Source of the DNA: Uliginosibacterium paludis
Lineage (GTDB): Bacteria; Pseudomonadota; Gammaproteobacteria; Burkholderiales; Rhodocyclaceae
Direction: 5' to 3'
NCBI RefSeq assembly: GCF_039631355.1
Contig: NZ_JBDIVF010000005.1
Span: 124,001-188,000 of the forward strand
DNA length: 64,000 bases
The first letter of the stretch is position 1. Every line of letters starts with the position of its first letter. Shown one piece after another: positions 50,526 to 58,343 of the stretch. Under the pieces are notes generated by a model, which saw nothing but the letters and a program-made list of their open reading frames with translations, was not told the origin of the DNA and searched no databases. The position numbers and the translations under genes are program-made.

Positions 50526-51644
50526 ATGCAGAAGAAACTGATTGCTCTCGCTGTTGCTGGTCTGATGTCCGGCGCGGCTTTTGCCCAAACCTCCGTTACC
50601 CTCGGCGGCAAGTTCGACGCCTGCTATTCGTTTACCCGCACTGGCTATCAGGCCGGCAAAACCACCGAGGCTCTGACCGACGGCTGCAACTCCTCGAGCC
50701 GTATCACCATCGGCGCCAAGGAAACCATCGCTCCGGGATACGACGTCCGCGTTGACTACGACGTTCGCTTTGGCAACGTGCATGAAGGCAAGTCGGGCGT
50801 GGCTTCGAACGACAAGAAGGCCATGGCTTTCACGACCCCGGCTGGTACGCTGCAGTGGGGTACCGCCAACCTGGTTTCGAACGAATACAAGCTGGTCGAG
50901 AAGCCCTACATGGTCACCCCGAAGGACACCGAACTGGTCAAGTTTGGCGTGTCCCAACTGCGCGAAGAGTCTCTGACCTCGCGTAACACCTCCTACTGGT
51001 CGCCGGTGCTGTCGGCTGGCCCGGTTAAGGGCTTGGTTAAGGCAAGCTTTGCAACGGGCGACAACCGCAAGACCGCCAACTCCGCTGATACGAATATCTA
51101 TGGTTCGGGAGATGCGTATTCTGTGGGCGTGGAAGCCGTGGTTCTTGATGGCCTGCTGGATTTCGACCACGACTACACACGTCGTTCCACGAGCGGTCTC
51201 AGCTCTGGCGGGGCTGGCGGCATGATTTACACGCACACCTATGTGAGCCTGCGTCCGCTGCCGAGCCGTAACCTGAAGATCTCCGCCTCGTTCAACACCT
51301 ATCGTGGCTATAACCCGACGGTGGTCACCGACATTTTCAAGGAAAAGAACACCAACTTCGTGGTGTCCTACAACTTTGACGGCAAAGCGGAAGTCGGTCT
51401 GGGCATCTCACACCTGAATGACCTTGGCGCCTCCCGCAACAGTGGCCGTGCCATCATGCTGGGCGGTTCGTACTTCCTGAGCAAGAGCGTTCAGCTGTAC
51501 GCAGGCGTTGCCAAGACCAACTTCGACTACGACCAAGGCACCATCTCCGGCGGCAAGTACACCGGTACGGGCACCAACTTCGTCGGCAACATCAGCAAGC
51601 AAGACAGCCGCGTGGTCAAGGTCGGTATCATGAAGGAATTCTGA
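50526..51644 (+). CDS. Outer-membrane porin (general Gram-negative type)
   Basis: This 372-residue protein has a signal peptide (MQKKLIALAVAGLMSGAAFA, cut before QTSVTLGG) and a beta-barrel of the Neisseria/Burkholderia trimeric porin family: SRITIGAKETIAPGYDV, NTSYWSPVL, and a C-terminal strand ending VVKVGIMKEF with terminal Phe, the BAM signal. A strong GAGGAGAAA ribosome site precedes ATG 50526. Position after ogl suggests uptake of pectin fragments; the fold alone does not show specificity. Confidence 0.93.
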   Translation: MQKKLIALAVAGLMSGAAFAQTSVTLGGKFDACYSFTRTGYQAGKTTEALTDGCNSSSRITIGAKETIAPGYDVRVDYDVRFGNVHEGKSGVASNDKKAMAFTTPAGTLQWGTANLVSNEYKLVEKPYMVTPKDTELVKFGVSQLREESLTSRNTSYWSPVLSAGPVKGLVKASFATGDNRKTANSADTNIYGSGDAYSVGVEAVVLDGLLDFDHDYTRRSTSGLSSGGAGGMIYTHTYVSLRPLPSRNLKISASFNTYRGYNPTVVTDIFKEKNTNFVVSYNFDGKAEVGLGISHLNDLGASRNSGRAIMLGGSYFLSKSVQLYAGVAKTNFDYDQGTISGGKYTGTGTNFVGNISKQDSRVVKVGIMKEF

Positions 51645-51671
51645 TCTCCGCAAGGAAATCAGCTTCTTGGA

Positions 51672-51698
51672 AAGGCAGCCTTCGGGCTGCCTTTTTTA
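51672..51698 (+). terminator. Rho-independent terminator after the porin gene
   Basis: A 9-bp perfect stem (AAGGCAGCC, 51672-51680, with 51685-51693) closes a TTCG tetraloop and is followed by a T run. Confidence 0.93.
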
Positions 51699-51939
51699 TT
51701 TTTAGATCAACACCGATCTGGCAGAGTATTGAAAATTCATTCAGCCTCAGGTTCTCGATGAGTCGAAGCGTGGGTTATCGACTGACGGTGCGGTCGGCTG
51801 CTGTCTCAAGTTGCTGTTCCGCGCCGTGGTGTAAGGCAAGAGGTCGGAGATTGATGAGGTGAGCGCCAGCGGGCCAGAGAGAGTCTCCGAGACTTATCGC
51901 CTGATGGCATGCCGTGCGATTTGTGGCCTGACGGGTGAC

Positions 51940-51967
51940 AAAAAAACCGCAGCCATTGCGGCTGCGG
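51940..51967 (-). terminator. Rho-independent terminator after the phasin gene (minus strand)
   Basis: On the minus strand an 8-bp stem (CCGCAGCC with GGCTGCGG, plus positions 51960-51967 and 51947-51954) is followed by a T run (plus-strand A run 51940-51946). It ends the phasin transcript. Confidence 0.88.
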
Positions 51968-52013
51968 GTTGAAAAGCCCGGCGGTTGCTGCCGGGGCCCG
52001 ATGACGGGTTGTG

Positions 52014-52568
52014 TCAGGCGACCTTGCGGCTCTTGGGTGCCGCGTTGCCGACTGCCTTGACGGTCGCGCTGGTGGCTGCCGCAACATTCGCTTCGGTGAT
52101 TTCCGCGACCTGTTTCGCGGCTTTGTTCATGCTGTCGTAAGCGGAGTTTGCTGCGGCGATGGCGGACTTGACGGCGGCGACAGCGACATCAGAGCCAGCC
52201 GGCGCCGATTTCGCAGCCTTGTCCAGTGCGGCGGAAACGTTCTTGTTCACTTCACTGAGCTGGGATTCCACGATTTTGCTGAAATCTTCCTGTGCAGCGG
52301 CACCGATTTCATACACGCTGCGACCGTAAGCAGCGAGTTTTTCGATCGTGGGTTGAGCCAGCGAAGCCTGAAGGGAAAGAAGCTCCTGAATGTCCTTGGC
52401 GCCAATGAGCGTCTTGGCGTTAGCAACGCTTTCCTCGAGAAGGGTGCGCGCCGTATTCAGGTTGAGGGTAGCCAGTTTTTCAGCGCATGAAAAAGCCGTG
52501 TTGGCGATGGTCAGTGCGGCTTCGATGCTGGCCTTGTTGGCGCTACCCAGTTGCTCGGGAAAGGACAT
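52014..52568 (-). CDS. Phasin family protein
   Basis: Phasins coat polyhydroxyalkanoate granules and control their size and number. The 184-residue, mostly helical protein has AALTIANTAFSCAEKLATLN, LLEESVANAKTLIGAKDIQE and a long Ala-rich C-terminal part ending PKSRKVA, matching the betaproteobacterial phasin pattern. ATG 52568 (MSFPEQLGSANK) follows AGGAGACC; a longer frame upstream lacks a ribosome site. A strong promoter lies 70-100 bases upstream. Confidence 0.92.
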   Translation of the reverse strand: MSFPEQLGSANKASIEAALTIANTAFSCAEKLATLNLNTARTLLEESVANAKTLIGAKDIQELLSLQASLAQPTIEKLAAYGRSVYEIGAAAQEDFSKIVESQLSEVNKNVSAALDKAAKSAPAGSDVAVAAVKSAIAAANSAYDSMNKAAKQVAEITEANVAAATSATVKAVGNAAPKSRKVA

Positions 52569-52637
52569 GATGGTCTCCTGTATGTAATTCGATGACGCGG
52601 GCATTTGCGTGCGCTAATGCTGCATCGCACAAACAGA

Positions 52638-52665
52638 ATTATAAGTAGGAAAACCACAGAGTCAA
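52638..52665 (-). promoter_or_regulatory. Sigma-70-type promoter of the phasin gene
   Basis: On the minus strand TTGACT (plus 52660-52665) and TATAAT (plus 52638-52643) are 16 bases apart, close to consensus. The position suits the phasin start at 52568 with a leader of about 65 bases. Confidence 0.75.
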
Positions 52666-52793
52666 GAAAGAGTTGTGCGCTGCAAAAAGTCTTTCTATTC
52701 AGTTGTTTGTGTCGGTCTGCGTGCAGAAAGGCAGGCAGTTTGCCTGATGATTTGCGTATAGACCAACGGGCTGCCCTGGCTTGCCAAGGCGCG

Positions 52794-53345
52794 TCAGGGT
52801 TTGCCGGGAGCTGCAGGCTTGGCGGATTTTGGGTAGATGGTTGTGACCACCCGCTCCTTGCTGTTTTTCACCACGTTGGCGTTGGCGCCGTTGGTGACGG
52901 TGTATTGCTCGGTGTAGCCGTCGTATTCGATGTACTGACCACGGGTTTCGTCCTGGCCGCTGCGGGTCATCGCCCGGTTGAACAGCCTGGCCTTGTCCGT
53001 GCGGCCGTCGTACTCGATCCGCTCGGCTTCGCCTTCGATGTATTCGTCCTTGCCTTCGCGTTTCTGGCGAAAGCGGGCAAGGCCACCTTGTCCACCGGTG
53101 GCAATGCCTTTCTGGAAACCTTCCGCATCCTGTGTTACCACCAGCTTTTCGGAGACGATGACCAGCGTTCCCTGCTTGAGATTGACTGTGCCTTCGAAGA
53201 TCTGGACCTTATTCCGATCGTCGTAGCTGGCTTTGTCCGATTCGATGGTGACAGGCTTTTCACGGTCAGCGCGCTCGGCGTGGGCCAATCCGGCAAAGCT
53301 GATTGCGAGCGATGTGGTGATGAGTGCAATGATTTGAAATTTCAT
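52794..53345 (-). CDS. lptA: Lipopolysaccharide transport periplasmic protein LptA
   Basis: LptA forms the periplasmic bridge that carries lipopolysaccharide from LptC to LptD. The 183-residue protein has a signal peptide ending LAHA and an OstA-type beta-jellyroll with PVTIESDKASYDDRNKVQIF, EGTVNLKQGTLVIVSEKLVV and YTVTNGANANVVKNSKERV. It lies 17 bases after lptC. lptB, which normally follows, is not found. Confidence 0.94.
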   Translation of the reverse strand: MKFQIIALITTSLAISFAGLAHAERADREKPVTIESDKASYDDRNKVQIFEGTVNLKQGTLVIVSEKLVVTQDAEGFQKGIATGGQGGLARFRQKREGKDEYIEGEAERIEYDGRTDKARLFNRAMTRSGQDETRGQYIEYDGYTEQYTVTNGANANVVKNSKERVVTTIYPKSAKPAAPGKP

Positions 53346-53362
53346 GAACTTCCGGTCCGGTT

Positions 53363-53947
53363 TCAGTTTTGCATGTCGTGTTTTGGGGCCCGGAATATCT
53401 TTGTCCTGACGTGGCTCAGAACATCGAGTTGTCCGCTGACATTGTTCCAGTTGGCTCCGATTCCGGTCAGCTCGCTGGCGCCGTGCGAGAAGCTGATCGG
53501 GTGTCTGGTGCGGCCGATTTCCTCATCGACGAGCACTTCAAGTTCGTCTGTGGCGAGCGTTTGGGCTGGCGTGTCGGCGCCCGCGGGGGTTGAGCCCTGA
53601 ACGTTTCCGATCAGGGTGACAACCCGCTGATGGTTGTCTGCCAGGCCATGGTCACTGGTGAAGGTAGTCGTTCGGTGTTCCTGCAGGAAACTGATGCGGG
53701 GAGACACGAGTTCGGCAGTGTCCGTGTCCGGGAAATGGGTGAGTTTGTCTGCCGAGAGGTCCGAGCGCTTCCTGCCTTCCGCATCGAAGCGTGCTACGGA
53801 GAAATCATGAATGATTGCGTCCGGATCATGCCGGTTGTTGCCAAGGCCGCCATGATTCTCGTTCCGGACCACGTATTCCAGCCAGAAGCTCGCCATGGCG
53901 AGCAGCGCAACGATCAGCACCGGAAAAAAGGAGGAAATCCGCTTCAT
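53363..53947 (-). CDS. lptC: Lipopolysaccharide export protein LptC
   Basis: LptC is the inner-membrane-anchored protein that hands lipopolysaccharide from LptBFG to LptA. The 194-residue protein has one N-terminal membrane segment (FPVLIVALLAMASFWLEYVV) and a periplasmic jellyroll with HDFSVARFDAEGRKRSDLSA and TFTSDHGLADNHQRVVTLIG. It overlaps kdsC by four bases. Confidence 0.92.
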   Translation of the reverse strand: MKRISSFFPVLIVALLAMASFWLEYVVRNENHGGLGNNRHDPDAIIHDFSVARFDAEGRKRSDLSADKLTHFPDTDTAELVSPRISFLQEHRTTTFTSDHGLADNHQRVVTLIGNVQGSTPAGADTPAQTLATDELEVLVDEEIGRTRHPISFSHGASELTGIGANWNNVSGQLDVLSHVRTKIFRAPKHDMQN

Positions 53948-54480
53948 GGGAGCAGGTAATTTTCGAGCATCGGGGTGAGCTTGCCTTGGGCGTCAAGGAT
54001 GAAGTCGCAGACCTCGCGAACAGCTCCGCGGCCGCCGCCTCTGGACGTTACCATGTGCACGTGCTGTTTGACGTAGTCATGTCCATCCGCCACGGTTGCC
54101 GAAAACCCGCAGCTGAGCAGGACGGGAAGATCCACGACATCGTCTCCGATGTAGCCGGCCTCCCTGGTTTGGATGCCAAGATCTCTGCAGAGGCCGGCCA
54201 TGACGGCCCGCTTGTCTTTGACGCCCTGGAAAAGATGCCGGATGCCCAGATTCTCGACTCGGCGTTCGACCATGCCGGACTTGCGACCAGTAATGATGAC
54301 GACTTCGACGCCGCAGTCCTGGAGCATTTTCAGGCCGTGACCATCCAGGCTGGAAAAAACCTTGATTTCATCGCCTGCAGGAGTGAAGTAGAGGTCGCCG
54401 TTGGTCAGGACGCCATCCACATCGAAACCCATCAGACGCAGTTGGCTTGCGCGCTCGCGTGTATCGGGACGCAGCATCAT
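53944..54480 (-). CDS. kdsC: 3-deoxy-manno-octulosonate 8-phosphate phosphatase
   Basis: KdsC removes the phosphate from KDO-8-phosphate for lipopolysaccharide core synthesis. The 178-residue HAD-family protein has the catalytic MGFDVDGVLTNG (DxDG), VVIITGRKSGM and GYIGDDVVDLPVL with the metal aspartates. Its start shares one base with the kdsD stop, so the four-gene set is tightly packed. Confidence 0.95.
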   Translation of the reverse strand: MMLRPDTRERASQLRLMGFDVDGVLTNGDLYFTPAGDEIKVFSSLDGHGLKMLQDCGVEVVIITGRKSGMVERRVENLGIRHLFQGVKDKRAVMAGLCRDLGIQTREAGYIGDDVVDLPVLLSCGFSATVADGHDYVKQHVHMVTSRGGGRGAVREVCDFILDAQGKLTPMLENYLLP

Positions 54481-55481
54481 CAGATTACCTTTGCACTGAG
54501 CAGGTCGTGCGTATTGAGAGCGCCCACCAGTATGCCGGCTGCATCCACAACCAGGACCTGACTGATACGGTGGCGGTCCATGAGCTCTGCCGCTTCTACC
54601 GCCAGCGCGTCCGGTCCGATGCTGCGCGGATTCTTGTGCATGACGTCGGCAATACGCAGCCCCTTCATCTCGGGCGCCTTTTCGAGCAGGCGCCGCAAGT
54701 CGCCATCGGTGAAGATTCCTTCGACCTTGCCGTCGGCGGCCAGAATGGCCGTCATGCCGAGTCCCTTGCGGGAGATTTCCAGTAGCGCTTCACCAAAGCC
54801 CGCGTCAATGCCCACGCTCGGAATAGCGTCGCCCGTCCGCATGATGTCGCGTACATGCGTCAGAAGACGTCGCCCCAGGGCGCCGCCAGGATGCGAGCGG
54901 GCGAAGTCCTCGGGGCCGAATCCGCGCGCTTCGAGCAGGGCTACTGCCAGCGCGTCACCCATGGCAAGGGTCGCGGTCGTGCTGGCGGTGGGGGCCAGAT
55001 TCAGCGGACAGGCCTCCTCTGTCACGCCCGTATCGAGATGCGCATCAGCCAGTCTGGCAAGCGGGGAGTCCGCCCGGCCAGTCATGGCAATCATGCTTGC
55101 CCCCATGCGTTTGATCAGCGGAACGATGATGAGAAGCTCTTCTGCCGTGCCGGAGTTGGACAGGGCAATCAGCACGTCGTCCGGCTGGATCATGCCCAAG
55201 TCGCCATGAGCCGCCTCTCCGGGGTGGACGAAGTAGGCGGGCGTTCCCGTGCTCGACATCGTTGCCGCAATCTTGCGGGCAATGTGCCCTGATTTTCCAA
55301 CGCCGCTGACGATGACGCGTCCTTTGGCTGCGAGGATGAGCGATACAGCACGCTCGAAATCCGGACCAAGCCGTTCGCCCAGCGCGCTCACTGCTGCGGC
55401 CTCGATAGCGATCACCTTGCGGGCCGTCTCAAGCGATCCGGCAGCACGGGCGGAAATGTTCGTCTGGGTTGTTGGGGACAT
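54480..55481 (-). CDS. kdsD: D-arabinose 5-phosphate isomerase
   Basis: KdsD (KpsF) converts ribulose 5-phosphate to arabinose 5-phosphate, the first step toward KDO. The 333-residue protein has an SIS domain (VIVSGVGKSGHIARKIAATM, STGTPAYFVHPGEAAHGDLG) and two CBS domains (MRTGDAIPSVG and MHKNPRSIGPDALAVEAAEL). ATG 55481 (MSPTTQTN) is chosen because the longer frame reads back into the divergent antiporter's leader. It heads the kdsD-kdsC-lptC-lptA set. Confidence 0.95.
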   Translation of the reverse strand: MSPTTQTNISARAAGSLETARKVIAIEAAAVSALGERLGPDFERAVSLILAAKGRVIVSGVGKSGHIARKIAATMSSTGTPAYFVHPGEAAHGDLGMIQPDDVLIALSNSGTAEELLIIVPLIKRMGASMIAMTGRADSPLARLADAHLDTGVTEEACPLNLAPTASTTATLAMGDALAVALLEARGFGPEDFARSHPGGALGRRLLTHVRDIMRTGDAIPSVGIDAGFGEALLEISRKGLGMTAILAADGKVEGIFTDGDLRRLLEKAPEMKGLRIADVMHKNPRSIGPDALAVEAAELMDRHRISQVLVVDAAGILVGALNTHDLLSAKVI

Positions 55482-55577
55482 GGGAAGGCTGCGGTTAAAC
55501 TGATCGGCAAGTATAACAAAGCCGCTCGAAGGCCCGCTTGACAGGGTTCGGGCCAAGACAAAGCAAAGATCGAAACC

Positions 55578-57548
55578 ATGCACGGCTCATTCACCTCAGT
55601 CCTGATGTTGCTGGCCGCGACGGTTTCCCTGGTGGCCGTTTTCCGGGCGTTCAACCTTCCTGCCGTACTTGCCTATCTGGCGGTCGGTGCCGCACTCGGG
55701 CCTCATGCGCTGGGGCTGGTGCCTGATAGCGAACAGGCCAGATACCTCGCTGAATTCGGCGTTGTCTTCCTCATGTTCTCGATCGGCCTGGAGTTTTCGC
55801 TGCCGAGACTCTATGCGATGAAGCGGATCGTGCTGGGTTTGGGCGGACTGCAGGTGGTGGCAACACTTGTCCTCTTTGGTGCCTTGGGACGTATCCTCGG
55901 ATTGAGCTGGCCCGCGAGCTTTGCGGTGGCGAGCGTGATCACCATGTCGTCGACCGCCATGCTCTCCAAGCTCCTGGTCGATCGCATGGAGCTTGAGTCA
56001 GCGCACGGCCGGCAGATCATCGGTGTGTTGCTGTTTCAGGATCTTGCGGTGGTTCCCTTGCTGATCCTGATTCCCGCACTTGCGCGGCCAGGGGAGATGC
56101 TCTGGCTGACGCTCTCGTTTGCCGCGGTCAAGGCCATCGTCGTGCTCTCGCTGATCCTGTTTTTCGGGCAGCGGCTGATGAAGCGCTGGTTTACGGTGGT
56201 GGCACGACGGAAGTCGTCCGAGCTTTTCATGCTCAACATCCTTCTGATTACCCTCGGGTTGGCCTGGGTGACGGAAATGGCCGGGCTCTCTCTGGCGCTG
56301 GGTGCGTTCATGGCCGGGATGCTGATTTCCGAAACAGAGTTCCGCTATCAGGTCGAAGAGGACATCAAGCCGTTCCGGGACGTCCTGCTCGGCCTGTTCA
56401 TGGTGACGGTCGGGATGTTTCTCGATGTGGCTGTCATTCTGGCCAACCTGCTCTGGGTCATGCTCCTCCTCTTCAGCATGCTCGTGCTCAAGTTCGTCGT
56501 GGTGGCACTGGCTTCGCGCTGGATGGAGCGACAGGATGGCGCAGCGGTCCGGGCAGGGCTCTGGCTCTGCGCCGGCGGCGAGTTCGGCTTCGTCCTGCTC
56601 ACACTTGCCGCAGATGTGAATGTCGTACCACACACCGTATTGCAGCTCGTGGTGGCAGCGCTGGTTCTGTCTTTGCTGATTGCGCCATTGCTTGTCCAGT
56701 ACAGTGACCGCATTGTCTTGCGGTTCGTGGCTTCAGAGTGGATGTTGCGTTCGATGGAGCTGACGCGCGTCGCCGCCAAAGCCATTTCGACAGAACGCCA
56801 TGTGATCATTTGCGGGTATGGACGTACAGGTCAGTACTTGGCGCGCCTGCTCGAGCAGGAGGGGATCGGCTATGTTGCGCTGGACCTCGATCCGGATCGT
56901 GTACAGGAAGCTGCGGCAGCGGGCGATCCGGTTGTTTTTGGCGACGCGGCGCGGAACGAGACCCTGCTGGCGGCGGGCCTCATGAGGGCCAGTGCCGTTG
57001 TGGTGGCCTATAACGATGAACATGCCACCAGCAAGGTGCTGCACCATGTGCTGGCCGCGCGCCCGGATATCCCGCTGGTCGCCCGCTCGCAGGATGAGCG
57101 CGACATGGAGCGGCTCATCGAGCAGGGGGCTGCGGAAGTGGTGCCCGAAATGCTTGAGACCAGCATCATGCTGGCGACGCACACGCTCACTCTGATCGGC
57201 ACGCCTGTTGCGCGGGTGATCCGGCGCATGCGCCAGATCCGCACACAGCGATACAGTCTCATGCGGGGCTTTTTCCTGGGCGCTACCGATATTGATGAAG
57301 GGCCGGATGCGCAGGAGGAGCGCCTGCATTCAGTGTCGCTGCCGATTGGAGCCTATGCCGTGTCCCGGCGCATCGGCGATCTGGGGTTCGAAGTAACCGG
57401 TGCCCGGGTTGCTGCGGTCCGGCGGCGTGGCGTCAGGAGTCTTGATCCGGCAAATGACATGGTGTTCGAAGCGGGCGATGTCGTCGTTCTGCTCGGACTG
57501 CCCAACTGCCTGGCGGCTGCAGAGGTGCGACTCCTGAAAGGTCGCTGA
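55578..57548 (+). CDS. KefB-like monovalent cation:proton antiporter (CPA2) with TrkA domains
   Basis: This 656-residue inner-membrane protein has about 12 membrane segments with CPA2 motifs GAALGPHALGLVPDSEQARY, FSIGLEFSLPRL and GVLLFQDLAVVPLL. A TrkA-N nucleotide-binding domain follows (HVIICGYGRTGQYLARLLEQ, then VALDLDPDRVQEAAAAG) and a TrkA-C domain ends the chain. It should exchange potassium or another cation for protons. Without the glutathione-binding details I do not choose between KefB, KefC and YbaL-type members. It diverges from kdsD with 96 bases between starts. Confidence 0.92.
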   Translation: MHGSFTSVLMLLAATVSLVAVFRAFNLPAVLAYLAVGAALGPHALGLVPDSEQARYLAEFGVVFLMFSIGLEFSLPRLYAMKRIVLGLGGLQVVATLVLFGALGRILGLSWPASFAVASVITMSSTAMLSKLLVDRMELESAHGRQIIGVLLFQDLAVVPLLILIPALARPGEMLWLTLSFAAVKAIVVLSLILFFGQRLMKRWFTVVARRKSSELFMLNILLITLGLAWVTEMAGLSLALGAFMAGMLISETEFRYQVEEDIKPFRDVLLGLFMVTVGMFLDVAVILANLLWVMLLLFSMLVLKFVVVALASRWMERQDGAAVRAGLWLCAGGEFGFVLLTLAADVNVVPHTVLQLVVAALVLSLLIAPLLVQYSDRIVLRFVASEWMLRSMELTRVAAKAISTERHVIICGYGRTGQYLARLLEQEGIGYVALDLDPDRVQEAAAAGDPVVFGDAARNETLLAAGLMRASAVVVAYNDEHATSKVLHHVLAARPDIPLVARSQDERDMERLIEQGAAEVVPEMLETSIMLATHTLTLIGTPVARVIRRMRQIRTQRYSLMRGFFLGATDIDEGPDAQEERLHSVSLPIGAYAVSRRIGDLGFEVTGARVAAVRRRGVRSLDPANDMVFEAGDVVVLLGLPNCLAAAEVRLLKGR

Positions 57549-57576
57549 GAATGAGGTCGGCGTGACCTCATCCTCA
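57546..57576. terminator. Hairpin between the antiporter and pilin genes
   Basis: A 13-bp stem with one mismatch (TGAGAATGAGGTC, 57546-57558, with 57564-57576) closes a five-base loop between two converging genes. No clear T run follows on either strand, so it may stabilise 3' ends rather than terminate. Confidence 0.45.
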
Positions 57577-57601
57577 GGATATGAGCCTTGCCGGATCGGG
57601 A

Positions 57602-58231
57602 TCAGAGACCCGTGCAGATGATGTAGGACTGATTGTCGTCCACCGTGCTGGCGGCAGAGCCAAGTGCGCTGCCGAAACGAACAGCGCCTTCGTCAGGCTT
57701 GCCGTCGTCCATGGTGGTGTCTACCTGCTGGGCGATGCGGCCGGAAATATTGTCCTGGCATACGAAGACCCTGCCGCGCATGCCGGTGAAGGGCGTGGCG
57801 CTTTGAATGCCGATCCGCCCGCCTTCGGCATTGCGCGGCTCCCAGTCGCCCGCCGAGGGGCTGGCGGCTGAGCCCGGGGCCAGGTTGGCCAGACGCAGGT
57901 GTTGCCACACATAGGTTGATTCGGCGGGAGAACCATCCGGGTTGCTGAGGGCAGTGCTGTTCCAGGCTCCGTCGATCGTGCCGTTGCCATTGCCATTTGC
58001 GGATCCGCCGAGATGCGTGGTTGCGGCACGGTCGTCTCCCGGCATTGCGCGGAAACGATCCTGATATGCCGCGATCATGGTGGCTGTGTTGCGGAATTCG
58101 GCCGCCACGGCTTTTGCCTTGGCGCTGTGAATCAGCTCCTGTCCCTTGAGCGCTCCTCCCAGCAGCAGACCGATGATGACCAGCACGATGGCGATTTCGA
58201 CCAGGGTGAAGCCGGCTTGCGAGTGTTTCAT
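57602..58231 (-). CDS. Type IV pilin-like / major pseudopilin-like protein
   Basis: This 209-residue protein starts MKHSQAGFTLVEIAIVLVII, a class III prepilin signal: a short basic leader, cleavage after Gly7, Phe at +1 and Glu at +5, then a hydrophobic helix. The C-terminal region has a Cys pair (FVCQDNIS and YIICTGL at the very end) likely to form a disulfide. It is the last gene on the minus strand of the pilus-like locus, after an adenylate cyclase gene. Confidence 0.88.
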   Translation of the reverse strand: MKHSQAGFTLVEIAIVLVIIGLLLGGALKGQELIHSAKAKAVAAEFRNTATMIAAYQDRFRAMPGDDRAATTHLGGSANGNGNGTIDGAWNSTALSNPDGSPAESTYVWQHLRLANLAPGSAASPSAGDWEPRNAEGGRIGIQSATPFTGMRGRVFVCQDNISGRIAQQVDTTMDDGKPDEGAVRFGSALGSAASTVDDNQSYIICTGL

Positions 58232-58343
58232 TGTTGTCTCCAGTTGTCCTTGTTAAGGTTTTTTGACTGCGGCGACATCTTGCCCAAAGTCAAAGAGGGC
58301 CTTCAACGTCCGGAAGTCTTGCCCGGAAGGGATTGCTGGAGTT

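Larger units (their letters stand above)
51645..52013. other. 369-bp gap between porin and phasin genes
   Basis: Each end carries a terminator for the converging genes. Between about 51700 and 51940 I see no gene, no RNA and no clear repeat. Confidence 0.6.
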
